Source of the DNA: an uncultured Algibacter sp.
GTDB lineage: Bacteria > Bacteroidota > Bacteroidia > Flavobacteriales > Flavobacteriaceae
Assembly (NCBI GenBank): GCA_937958265.1
Contig: CALGNX010000003.1
Coordinates: 149,802-213,801 of the forward strand
Reading direction: 5' to 3'
DNA: 64,000 nt
The notes below the pieces were generated by a model. The model was not told the origin of the DNA. It saw only the letters and a list, made by a program, of their open reading frames with translations, and ran no database searches. This document shows, piece by piece, positions 52,867-61,527 of the stretch. The position numbers and the translations under genes were made by a program. The stretch's first letter is position 1. The number at the start of each line of letters is the position of its first letter.

Positions 52867-53568
52867 ATGAAGGAACATCACGAAGGCAGGTGTGAAAACT
52901 GTATTATTAGGCAGTTAAATTCTTTAAAGGCATTAAATAAAGACGAATTAAAGCGTATTTCTGACAGTAAAGTCACGAAAACCGTAAGGAAAGGTGATGC
53001 TATTTTTACCGAAGGAGAAAAGCTTAATGGTGTTTTTTGTGTGCGTAATGGTGTTTCAAAACTTTCTAAAATGAGCGATAATGGCAAAGACCAAATTGTT
53101 AAAATCGCTACAAAAGGCGAAGTGCTAGGTCAGCGCTCCGTTATTACAGAAGAAAAAACAAACTTAAGCGCGGTTGCCTTAAATGATATGGAGGTTTGCT
53201 ATATTCCTAAAAGTCATCTTGCAGATAGTATTAATAATAATGTACAGTTTACAAAAGCTATTCTTTTACAAATGGCTGAGGATTTAAAATTTGCAGATAA
53301 TATTATTGTGAATATGGCTCAAAAATCTGTAAAACAACGTATTGCCGAAACCTTGCGTTATTTGGAAAAAAACTTTGGCACTGATGATGATGGTTATATA
53401 GCAATGACGCTTACTAGAGGGGATATTGCAAATGTTGTTGGTACTGCTAAAGAAGGCTGTATACGTACACTTACCGCTTTAAAAAAAGAAGGATGGATAG
53501 ATACCAACGGTAAGCGCATTAAAATTACAGATGATAAAGCGCTTTACCGATTGATAGAAGGATTATAG
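52867..53568 (+). CDS. Crp/Fnr family transcriptional regulator
   Basis: The 233-residue protein has an N-terminal RCENCIIRQLNSL stretch, then a cyclic-nucleotide-binding-like beta barrel (GDAIFTEGEKLNGVFCVRNG, VLGQRSVITEE), a dimer helix and a C-terminal winged helix (TRGDIANVVGTAKEGCIRTL). The N-terminal CxxC could be part of an oxygen- or redox-sensing site. The full four-cysteine pattern of enterobacterial FNR is not evident, so the sensing mode is open. Position next to ccoI, uspA and the HMA gene, and the repeated operator around it, suggest it controls those genes at low oxygen. Confidence 0.9.
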   Translation: MKEHHEGRCENCIIRQLNSLKALNKDELKRISDSKVTKTVRKGDAIFTEGEKLNGVFCVRNGVSKLSKMSDNGKDQIVKIATKGEVLGQRSVITEEKTNLSAVALNDMEVCYIPKSHLADSINNNVQFTKAILLQMAEDLKFADNIIVNMAQKSVKQRIAETLRYLEKNFGTDDDGYIAMTLTRGDIANVVGTAKEGCIRTLTALKKEGWIDTNGKRIKITDDKALYRLIEGL

Positions 53569-53579
53569 TATGTATGTTT

Positions 53580-54428
53580 TTACGCTTTTGCGAAAGCGTA
53601 ATCAGAAATTTTAACTGTAAGAACTGGCATACTCGAATGGTTTACAATATCCTCACCAATACTTCCAGAGAAAAAATGTGCTAAGCCACGACGGCCGTGT
53701 GTGGGTATACCAATAATATCTGCATTAATTTTATTTGCATAATTAAATACACCACGCTCAACACTGTAATCTGAGTAAATAACAACATCTTCTGGGATAA
53801 GTGCGTACTCAGTAAGTTTTACCATAAAATCTAAAATGCGCTGGTCTATTTCTGCTGTGCTTAAATAGAATGTCCCTGGTTGATTGATGTAAACCAAATT
53901 TACGTCTATACCTAATGCCTTAAAAAGTGTTGTAGCACTTTTAAAAGATGCTAAGCTCTCCGTTTTAAAATCACAAGCAAATACGGCCTTTTTAGATGTA
54001 AATGCGTCTTGATTTTTTATAACTAAAACTGGGGTTTGAGAACTACGTACTACTTTTTCTGTATTAGAACCAACAAATACTTCTTGCAGGCCAATACTGC
54101 CGTGAGAACCCATAATGATAAGGTCTGCGTTGTGCGCTTGTGCCACCTCATCTAGCTCACTAAATACTTTATAGTTTTTTACAGTAGTTTCTACTGAAAT
54201 GCCTTCAAGATATTCTTTATCTAAAAACTCATCAAAACGTTTTTGAGTTAGTTTAACAAAAAACATACCTTCCATAGAGTCGTGTTCTTTAATAAGATTT
54301 GTGTCGCTTAACCCCATCATATGCACTGCAACAATTTTTGTATTTTCCTTTTTTGCAATTTGAGCTGCTACTTTAAGTGCGTTTTCTGAGTATTGAGAAA
54401 AATCTACAGGAACTATTATCGTTTTCAT
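53580..54428 (-). CDS. Universal stress protein with two UspA domains
   Basis: The 282-residue protein contains two tandem Usp domains (about 1-140 and 145-280). Each ends with the ATP-binding G-2x-G-9x-G(S/T) motif: GSHGSIGLQEVFVGSNTEKV and THGRRGLAHFFSGSIGEDIV. The first begins IIVPVDFSQYSENALKVAAQ. Proteins like this are induced under oxygen or energy stress. The end of the gene contains a GCTTTTGCGAAAGC palindrome that encodes AFAKA. It is convergent with the regulator gene (11-base gap) and has its own operator-promoter pair upstream (54455-54497). Confidence 0.92.
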   Translation of the reverse strand: MKTIIVPVDFSQYSENALKVAAQIAKKENTKIVAVHMMGLSDTNLIKEHDSMEGMFFVKLTQKRFDEFLDKEYLEGISVETTVKNYKVFSELDEVAQAHNADLIIMGSHGSIGLQEVFVGSNTEKVVRSSQTPVLVIKNQDAFTSKKAVFACDFKTESLASFKSATTLFKALGIDVNLVYINQPGTFYLSTAEIDQRILDFMVKLTEYALIPEDVVIYSDYSVERGVFNYANKINADIIGIPTHGRRGLAHFFSGSIGEDIVNHSSMPVLTVKISDYAFAKA

Positions 54429-54454
54429 AAGTATTAAATTAGATGTTTATACTT

Positions 54455-54497
54455 CAAAAATAAGACCTGTTTCCAATAAGAAAGATGATAATTGTCA
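54455..54497 (-). promoter_or_regulatory. Putative Crp/Fnr-type operator and promoter of uspA
   Basis: TGATAATTGTCA (54486-54497) lies 23 bases upstream of an exact minus-strand TATTTTTG (54455-54462). The promoter is about 27 bases before the uspA ATG. The spacing equals that at ccoS and ccoI. Confidence 0.6.
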
Positions 54498-54520
54498 CTC
54501 TTCAAATAAATATTCAGATA

Positions 54521-54563
54521 TGACATAAGTCATCTTTTAAACTATTCTATTAAGCTAATTTCA
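54521..54563 (+). promoter_or_regulatory. Putative Crp/Fnr-type operator and promoter of the HMA gene
   Basis: TGACATAAGTCA (54521-54532) lies 23 bases upstream of TAATTTCA (54556-54563), a partial -7 match. The ATG of the HMA gene is at 54581. The operator is convincing; the -7 box is weak. Confidence 0.5.
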
Positions 54564-54580
54564 CACTTTAAATTCATTTT

Positions 54581-54853
54581 ATGAGAACAACTGTAACAAT
54601 ACAAAACTTAAAGTGTGATGCGTGCAAAAGCAATGTAATACATATAATATCTAAAATGGAAGGAATTTCAAATGTCTCTATTAACATAGGAAAAAGCGCT
54701 CTAAGTTTTGACTACAAAACGCACAACACAATGGAAGGCTTACGAATGGAACTCGCAGAAATGGGTTATCCTATAACAGAAGATCCTAACACTATTGTAG
54801 ATAAATCTGATAACATTGATGTATTTCCGGTTGGTAAACTTAAAGTTTCCTAA
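54581..54853 (+). CDS. Small heavy-metal-associated (HMA) domain protein
   Basis: This 90-residue protein has the HMA fold: TVTIQNLKCDACKSNVIHII with the metal-binding CxxC (CDAC), MEGISNVSINIGKSALSFDY, then MEGLRMELAEMGYP. It is followed by a short acidic tail without recognised motif. It could pass Cu(I) to the CcoI pump or act as a scavenger. It lacks a signal peptide, so it is cytoplasmic. Its own operator places it in the same set as ccoI and uspA. Confidence 0.85.
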   Translation: MRTTVTIQNLKCDACKSNVIHIISKMEGISNVSINIGKSALSFDYKTHNTMEGLRMELAEMGYPITEDPNTIVDKSDNIDVFPVGKLKVS

Positions 54854-55123
54854 TAGATTTTATGGTAATTATTACACTATAAAAAACACTTTATCAGCAC
54901 TTTAAAAGCATCGGCTTAATAAAATAACCTTTATATATTAAATCTACGCTTTAAAAAAACAGTCTTTAATTTCTTTTTAGTGTAAATTGGTTGGTTGGTT
55001 GGTTGGTTGGTTAATTGATTTGCTCTTTTTTGATGTTTAGAATAACCTAAACAAGCATTTTATTTACCCTCAAAAAAACCTTCCTTTAAAATATTTTTGA
55101 TTTGACAGAGCTATAAAGCTAAA
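54854..55123. other. Intergenic region with TTGG microsatellite
   Basis: Six uninterrupted TTGG units lie at 54987-55010. The rest is AT-rich without a gene. The stretch lies between the end of the HMA gene and the terminator of the lyase gene. Confidence 0.7.
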
Positions 55124-55155
55124 AAAATCTCAGGCTAAAATTAACCTGAGATTTT
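55124..55155 (-). terminator. Terminator after PL14-like gene 1
   Basis: AAAATCTCAGG (55124-55134) pairs with CCTGAGATTTT (55145-55155), T-rich on both sides. The same hairpin and the following 60 or so bases recur after gene 2 with one base difference. Confidence 0.85.
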
Positions 55156-55211
55156 TAAATTTATACACTTTACAAGATAACAACTTATAAACGTGATTGT
55201 ATATTCACTAT

Positions 55212-56957
55212 TTATTTTTTAATAAAACTTATTCTTTTTGGATTAGATCCGTTTTCTATTCTTAAAAAATACAAACCTTTTGCAAGTCCCGAAACTTCGA
55301 TTTGAGTTTTGTTTTTACTCATCATTTCTCGCATTACAATTCTACCATTTAAAGATATTATGCTTACCGGCGTATCATTTGTTATTCCAACTACATTTAA
55401 TGTAGATATTGCTGGAGAAGGAAAAGCTTTTATCTTGGCTATTTTAGTATCTTTTGAGAAATCATTGTTAGACAATACCGCTTCATCTACTGTAATGATT
55501 ACCAACTCTTCTTTTGTTAAACCATCTGCATCAAAAGATTTAGCGATTATCTTATAAGTTCCTGCTTCTGTGGGTTTAAAATTCGTATTGTAAGGCGCTC
55601 TAGCTAATGTTTTATAAAATTTACCATTAATATTATAATTCACTTTGTCTAAATTACCATCAGGATCTGTAGCATTAGCCGATAAATTAATGGTTTCCCC
55701 GAGTTTGTAAACGCTTCCATTAGCCGGACTGGTTACTGCAACAGCAGGTCGTCGGCGACGTGCTTTTACGGTAATGGTTACTAGCTTCTCCCTTGACAAG
55801 CCTTTAGTATCAAAAGATTTAGCGATTATCTTATAAGTTCCTGCTCTTTTAGGCTTAAAAGTAGTTTTAAAAGGTGCTTTAAGTATTCTCTTGTAAAAAT
55901 CACCATTAATCTTAAAGTTCACTTTCTCTAAATTACCATTAGAGTCTGATGCTGTTGCCTCTAATATTATGGTATCCCCAATTCTATATGTGCTATTATT
56001 AGCAGGTTTTTTTAAAGAAATTGTTGGCGCTACATTAACACTTTGAGTATTACCTCCATTGTTAGTACTGCCGCCTTTAACGTTTTTACATCCTGTACAT
56101 GCCTTTATATCATCAAATAGAGCATACCCATCTTTTTTAGAAGCCCAGTCTTTAGTACTTCCTCCTCTGTAAGTATGAAATGCAAAGCCATTAACCTCAA
56201 CAGATTTAGTACCCGCTAAAACAAAGTTTTTGTGTTCAAATTCTAATTTACCATTTATCCACACTTTCACAATACCATTACTCTTTGGGGATCCGTTAGC
56301 ATTAAAAGTATTAAGTTTAATGTATTGCTTAATGGTATACCATTTATTCACGCTTAGAGTAGTAATTGTTAAATCTCCTCCACATCGTCCTTGCCCACGT
56401 TTTTTTGCTTCAGTAGGTATGTCGTTACTACTGTTTCTATAACTTGAATGTAGGGGTGCATATGGATAATAAATCAACCTACCGCCTTCTCTCCACATCA
56501 AACGTGTTGAAAAGGCTTTCTTTCGTGTATCACGATTATCATTACAACCAAAAACACCTCTTCCTGTTGTTGTGTTTGAACCTGCAAGACCCGGTAATTT
56601 ACCTCCTTTACTCCAATCGAAACCTTTTTCAAATTTTACACGATACTCCAACACTCCCTCTTTACTTGGCTTAAGCAATCTCTCAAACCTAAAACCTGTA
56701 TCCTTTCCTAAAATTTTATTTTTAGGATAGAAGGCACGAATTTGTTTATTTCCTACTTTAGCCCTCTTCATACCTACAATAGATAGTAATTTAGATGAAC
56801 TAAAATCTTTTTTTAGATTAGCCTCAGTATAATTTTTATACCCTTTGGAATATTTATTAAAATTAAAGGAAAAATTCTCCTGAGCATTCATGATGCCTGT
56901 TACTAAAGATAATGCTAGTGCACTTGTAAGAAGTAAACTTTTTCTCATTTTTGTCAT
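55212..56957 (-). CDS. Secreted PL14-like polysaccharide lyase with Ig-like repeats and T9SS type-A tail
   Basis: The 581-residue protein has a signal peptide (ending NAQ). The N-terminal domain (about 27-285) matches the polysaccharide lyase family 14 pattern (alginate/glucuronan lyase type): EYRVKFEKGFDWSKGGKLPG, GCNDNRD, AFSTRLMWREGGRLIYYPYA, NKWYTIKQYIKLNT and GYALFDDIKAC. Two Ig-like modules follow (about 305-395 and 402-495), each with SxxY-ADxxGNLxKVN and TYKIIAKSFD. The last 80 residues (NDFSKDTKIAKIKAFPSPAI to KKISFIKK-type end) are a type-A sorting domain. The substrate is probably a uronate-rich glycan such as alginate. No transport or Sus genes are near. Confidence 0.85.
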   Translation of the reverse strand: MTKMRKSLLLTSALALSLVTGIMNAQENFSFNFNKYSKGYKNYTEANLKKDFSSSKLLSIVGMKRAKVGNKQIRAFYPKNKILGKDTGFRFERLLKPSKEGVLEYRVKFEKGFDWSKGGKLPGLAGSNTTTGRGVFGCNDNRDTRKKAFSTRLMWREGGRLIYYPYAPLHSSYRNSSNDIPTEAKKRGQGRCGGDLTITTLSVNKWYTIKQYIKLNTFNANGSPKSNGIVKVWINGKLEFEHKNFVLAGTKSVEVNGFAFHTYRGGSTKDWASKKDGYALFDDIKACTGCKNVKGGSTNNGGNTQSVNVAPTISLKKPANNSTYRIGDTIILEATASDSNGNLEKVNFKINGDFYKRILKAPFKTTFKPKRAGTYKIIAKSFDTKGLSREKLVTITVKARRRRPAVAVTSPANGSVYKLGETINLSANATDPDGNLDKVNYNINGKFYKTLARAPYNTNFKPTEAGTYKIIAKSFDADGLTKEELVIITVDEAVLSNNDFSKDTKIAKIKAFPSPAISTLNVVGITNDTPVSIISLNGRIVMREMMSKNKTQIEVSGLAKGLYFLRIENGSNPKRISFIKK

Positions 56958-58060
56958 TTTTGTCTTATTTTTTAATTAATAAATCAAACCTTACCATCGC
57001 ATAAAAAAAAACGCATAAGTAGCTTGTTTTCAGAAAGATATAACACAAAAAGTATTTTTATAAAATTTATTGATGAAAAGCTTTTTTTTCAGACGAAAGC
57101 CCCAATTACCCAATAAAAACAATCAAGCTTAGAAATTATTAGCATAAAAAAAAGAAACTAAAAATGAATATATTCATTTAAATCAATATTTTGATGAGGT
57201 ATTTCTACCATAACACTGATTTTATTAACAAATTAATAAAACAAACTTACAATGCATAGAAAATTTGTAGAGATTAAGAGTTTATACACCTAGTAAAAAC
57301 GCAGCTATTTTAAACTTTAAAAAATTAGGTTTAATTAAAAATTAAAAAAAGTAATTCCTACCACTAAAGGCTATATGAACTTTTCATTTAGTTAAAAAAA
57401 ATATTTTTATGTAAACTGTTTTTAAGTAAAGTAACCAGTAGAAAACAAAACCCAATTTATCTTGATTTATTTAGACCTATAAAAGCTCTCTTAAGAGATT
57501 TTAATCATTATTTACAACCATAGTTTATAATACGTTTATTAACTTAGATAAAGCGTAACAACTTTGATATAAACTTTAAATATTTTATAACTATTTCTAA
57601 CTACTGCTTACCTCCATTTTTTTATAATATATCATACAAGGCTTAAAGCCTTGACTTCTCCAAAGACCTAAACAACTTTAATATAATCTTAAAAATAGCA
57701 AACTATCATTAAATGTAATTATAGTGCTATGCTAGTCTTAATTATAGCATAACTAATAATTTAAAATTGTTTAAATAAAAGCTTTTGTTTTCTCCTTAAA
57801 GAAAGTTGTGATCTAATAGAGATTAGCGTTATTGCAAGCCTACCATAACCTTACTTATTACAACCCCCATTAACACAAACTTATTTTAGATTAGCTGCAA
57901 AATAGCTTAATTAAAAAACTAATCTATACACCTTTAAGTCCTAAAATCTAAAAATCTATTTTTTTATCTTACGCTTTTTAAACTAATTTAAAAGAACCAT
58001 TAAATTAAATTTCTTTTTAATTCAAGCACTATAAAATCAAACAATCAAAATAAATAAAAA
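56958..58060. other. Long gene-free spacer between the PL14 paralogues
   Basis: About 1.1 kb, AT-rich. It has short palindromes (for example AAGGCTTAAAGCCTT near 57642) but no open frame of convincing composition, no RNA gene and no trace of a third gene copy that I can recognise. Confidence 0.5.
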
Positions 58061-58090
58061 AAATCTCAGGCTAAAATTAACCTGAGATTT
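58061..58090 (-). terminator. Terminator after PL14-like gene 2
   Basis: AAATCTCAGG (58061-58070) pairs with CCTGAGATTT (58081-58090). It is identical in core and flank to the terminator near 55124, so the duplication included the 3' end. Confidence 0.85.
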
Positions 58091-58147
58091 TTAAATTTAT
58101 ACACTTTACAAGATAACAACTTATAAACGTAATTGTATATTCACTAT

Positions 58148-59857
58148 TTATTTTTTAATAAAACTTATTCTTTTTGGATTAGATCCGTTTTCTATTTTCA
58201 AAAAATACAAACCTTTAGCAAGTCCAGAAACTTCTATTTGAGTTTTGTTTTTACTCATCATTTCTCGCATTACAATTTTACCATTTAAAGATATTATGCT
58301 TACCGAGGTATCATTTGCTATTCCAACTATATTTAATGTGGATATTGCTGGAGATGGAAAAGCTTTTATCTCAACTATTTTAGTATCTTTTGTAAAATCG
58401 TTGTTAGACAAGGCCGGTTCATTTACCGTAATGGTTACAAACTCTTCTTTAGTTAAACCTTCTGCATCAAAAGATTTAACAAGTATAGTGTAAGTCCCTG
58501 CTTCTGTTGGCTTAAATATCGTGTTATATGGCGCATTAGGTATTGTTCTGTAAAAAGCACCATTAACATTGTAGTTAACTTTCTCTAAATTACCATCAGG
58601 ATCTGTAGCATTAGCCGATAAATTAATGGTTTCCCCAAGTTCATAAACACTTCCATCAGCCGGGCTCGTTAATGCAACAGTAGGCTGTCGGTTAGGTGCT
58701 TTTACTGTAATAGTAACAGACTCCTGTTTTGTTAACCCGTCTGTATCAAAAGATTTAACAAGTATAGTGTAAGTCCCTACCTCTGTCGGCTTGAAGGTCG
58801 TATTAAAAGGTGCCGCAGTCATTGTTTTGTAAAAACCTCCATTAATATTATAATTTACCTTATCTAAGTTACCATTAGGATCCGATGCTGTTGCCTCTAA
58901 ACTTATAGTTTCTCCAAGAGTATAAACACTGTTATTAGCTGGCTTATTTAAAGAAACTGTTGGTGCGACGTTAACTTCTGCACTTGCTACATCTGTACAC
59001 GCTGTACATGCCTTTACATCGTCAAACAAAGCATAACCATTTTTACTAGCAGCCCAATCATTCGTACTCCCTCCTCTGTAAGTATGAAATGCAAAGCCAT
59101 TAACCTTAACATCCCGAATACCCGCGAGTACAAAATCTGTATAACTTAGTTCCAACTTACCATTTATCCAAACCTTAACAATACCGTTACTCTTTGGTGT
59201 TCCGTTAGCATTAAAAGTATTAAGCTTAATGTATTGCTTAATGGTATACCATTTATTCACGCTTAGAGTAGTAATTGTTAAATCTCCTCCACATCGTCCT
59301 TGCCCACGTTTTTTTGCTTCAGTAGGTATGTCGTTACTACTGTTTTTATAACTTGAATGTAGGGGTGCATATGGATAATAAATCAACCTACCACCTTCTC
59401 TCCACATCAAACGTGTTGAAAAGGCTTTCTTTCGTGCATCACGATTATCATTACAACCAAAAACACCTCTTCCTGTTGCTGTGTTTGAACCTGCAAGACC
59501 TGGCAATTTACCGCCCTTAGCAAACTGGAAACCACTTTCAAATTTTACGCGATACTCTAAAACACCTTCATTACTTGGCTTAAGTAATCTCTCAAACCTA
59601 AAACCTGTATCCTTTCCTAAAATTTTATCTTTAGGAAAAAACCCACGGAGTTGCTTATTACCTACCGAAGCTCTATTCATCCCTACGATAGATTTTAATT
59701 TACTAGCGGTAAAATCGTTTTTAAGTTTTGTTTCACTATAATTTGTGTAACTACCTGTGTACTCTTCAAAATCAAAGGAAAAACTTTCCTGAGCCTGAAT
59801 TACATTTGTTAATAAACATAGTGCTAATGCACCTTTAAAAAGTATACCTTTTCTCAT
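58148..59857 (-). CDS. Secreted PL14-like polysaccharide lyase paralogue
   Basis: The 569 residues have the same domain order as the gene at 55212: signal peptide, PL14-like lyase domain, two Ig-like modules and a T9SS type-A sorting domain. Parts of the lyase domain (GCNDNRD to TIKQYIKLNTFNANG) are almost identical in DNA as well as protein, while the N terminus and Ig-like modules differ more. This points to tandem duplication followed by divergence or gene conversion. A linker with CTACTDVASAEVNVAP replaces the Gly/Asn-rich linker of gene 1. Substrate and activity are inferred from family only. Confidence 0.85.
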   Translation of the reverse strand: MRKGILFKGALALCLLTNVIQAQESFSFDFEEYTGSYTNYSETKLKNDFTASKLKSIVGMNRASVGNKQLRGFFPKDKILGKDTGFRFERLLKPSNEGVLEYRVKFESGFQFAKGGKLPGLAGSNTATGRGVFGCNDNRDARKKAFSTRLMWREGGRLIYYPYAPLHSSYKNSSNDIPTEAKKRGQGRCGGDLTITTLSVNKWYTIKQYIKLNTFNANGTPKSNGIVKVWINGKLELSYTDFVLAGIRDVKVNGFAFHTYRGGSTNDWAASKNGYALFDDVKACTACTDVASAEVNVAPTVSLNKPANNSVYTLGETISLEATASDPNGNLDKVNYNINGGFYKTMTAAPFNTTFKPTEVGTYTILVKSFDTDGLTKQESVTITVKAPNRQPTVALTSPADGSVYELGETINLSANATDPDGNLEKVNYNVNGAFYRTIPNAPYNTIFKPTEAGTYTILVKSFDAEGLTKEEFVTITVNEPALSNNDFTKDTKIVEIKAFPSPAISTLNIVGIANDTSVSIISLNGKIVMREMMSKNKTQIEVSGLAKGLYFLKIENGSNPKRISFIKK

Positions 59858-60534
59858 AATTGATTTAATATTAGGTTAATAAATTAAACTTAATCATATC
59901 CTCATAAAACTAATAAATATGATAACTACATCAATGTACCATATTTATAGCATTATTGATAAAATTATTGTTAAAACTACCCAATTATTCGACTAACGGG
60001 CGAAAACCCTTACACAACAACGATATTGGCATAATTTTTAAGACAAAAAAACTCAAAACCAACAACTTACACTTATCACTTAGTTATATTAAAAATTACA
60101 CATCCATACAAATTCATTATTAAACAACATTTAATCCTATACATTAATATATTTATCATTACCTCAAGAAATAAGATGTTGGTGGATATTACGTAAACCA
60201 CATGTTTACATTTAATACATAACTTCTTTCAAATAATTTTTCTATACTTACTTTTTCTTTTTTTTGTTGATCTTAACTCATATACAAAAAATAAAATAAT
60301 TAAAACATAAGGCCTATTTCATTATAACAAAACCTAACAGTAATTATTTCAGAATGTAGAAGAGGCTATAAATGCGTAGAGTATTTTGTGGTATTTCTCA
60401 CTATACTACATATTAAACTATTAATTAATATTATTATGCCAGAATTATACTATTCCTAAAAAAAACAGTTGTAATTCGATTTATATTTGGGTTAGAAATA
60501 ATACTTTGTAACGATAATTGAAGTTCCCTTTAAC
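59858..60534. other. AT-rich intergenic region
   Basis: Nearly 680 bases lie between divergent genes, without an open frame of convincing composition, RNA gene or strong hairpin. A TACTTTG word at 60502-60508 may be part of the promoter of the plus-strand gene. Confidence 0.5.
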
Positions 60535-61527
60535 ATGTTTAGTGCAAAAAAAACAGTAAAACAAAATCTTAATAAAAACTCCATATACCTATATTTCATC
60601 ACGTTATACCTTATAAATAGTACTATAATGGCACAAACTATAAACTTAAATACCGGTATTTTAATAGGGTTTACTGCAACACTCGGGCAACAAAACCAAA
60701 AAATAGAAGCTAACTTATTAGCCATAGGTACTATTAATTATGGCGATATGGCAACGGAAACGGTATTAACGCTATCTATAGGTCAACTTTTAAAGAGACA
60801 CAGCATTAAATATTCTGGCCCATTTTATGGTTACGATTTTTATACGCTTGCTGGTATTGGAAAAAACAATAATTTATTAGGGGCCGCACTAACTAACCAC
60901 ACTTCCGTTTTAATTTTTAATGCCGAAGGCAAGGGTCGCTTCAACGGACTAGGTTTCGGTTTTAAAAAAGAATACCTCCCTGGTAATTTAGCCCATTTTA
61001 ACCAAAAGATAGGAAAATTTATATTCCGGTTTAGTAGCGCACAACAAGCTTTTGATGTAACGTTTCTTAACGATTTTAAATTCGCTCCTATATTTAACGG
61101 CGAGGGCACAGATTTTGGCTGTACAGGTGCTTTAAAAATAGCTTTTACTAAAATTATTTCTCCTTCTGAAATTTACCGATCAGGTATTGCTATAGAATTA
61201 TTTACACCAAAACCCGATTATTCGAAAACTCCTAACAACACTTTAAATTCTGATGATGGACGTAAAAATGTTTGGCACACCCAAGCACCTTTTACAAATT
61301 TATTTTACGCCAACTTATATGCTTTTCACACACACCAAACAGTACATTATTCAGCTTCGATAAAAGCGGGATTTAATTCTGAAAAGTTAGGAGCTTATAT
61401 ACAAAATACTTTGCACGATGGCTCTGGACTAAATCCTAGATTTCCTTGGAATACTAAAGCCAAAGACAAATTAACTCTAGAATTAAGTGGCTCTTTTTTA
61501 AATACCAAACACCATGAAAACCAATAA
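60535..61527 (+). CDS. Exported protein, possibly polymorphic-toxin type 23-like
   Basis: The 330-residue protein has an N-terminal hydrophobic segment with a signal-like end (STIMAQT) and a Gly- and aromatic-rich body that looks beta-rich. FRFSSAQQAFDVTFLNDFKF, SGIAIELFTP and the C-terminal NTLHDGSGLNPRFPWNTKAK remind me of the Ntox23 domain, but the similarity is from memory and weak. Its last 14 bases overlap the start of the LRR lipoprotein gene, so the two are co-translated. A toxin-immunity or barrel-plus-partner arrangement is possible. Function unproven. Confidence 0.55.
   Translation: MFSAKKTVKQNLNKNSIYLYFITLYLINSTIMAQTINLNTGILIGFTATLGQQNQKIEANLLAIGTINYGDMATETVLTLSIGQLLKRHSIKYSGPFYGYDFYTLAGIGKNNNLLGAALTNHTSVLIFNAEGKGRFNGLGFGFKKEYLPGNLAHFNQKIGKFIFRFSSAQQAFDVTFLNDFKFAPIFNGEGTDFGCTGALKIAFTKIISPSEIYRSGIAIELFTPKPDYSKTPNNTLNSDDGRKNVWHTQAPFTNLFYANLYAFHTHQTVHYSASIKAGFNSEKLGAYIQNTLHDGSGLNPRFPWNTKAKDKLTLELSGSFLNTKHHENQ

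Noticed and set aside
60492..60725. Minus-strand frame at the start of the exported-protein gene
   Set aside because: Shadow of the plus-strand gene with signal-like N terminus; no family features.
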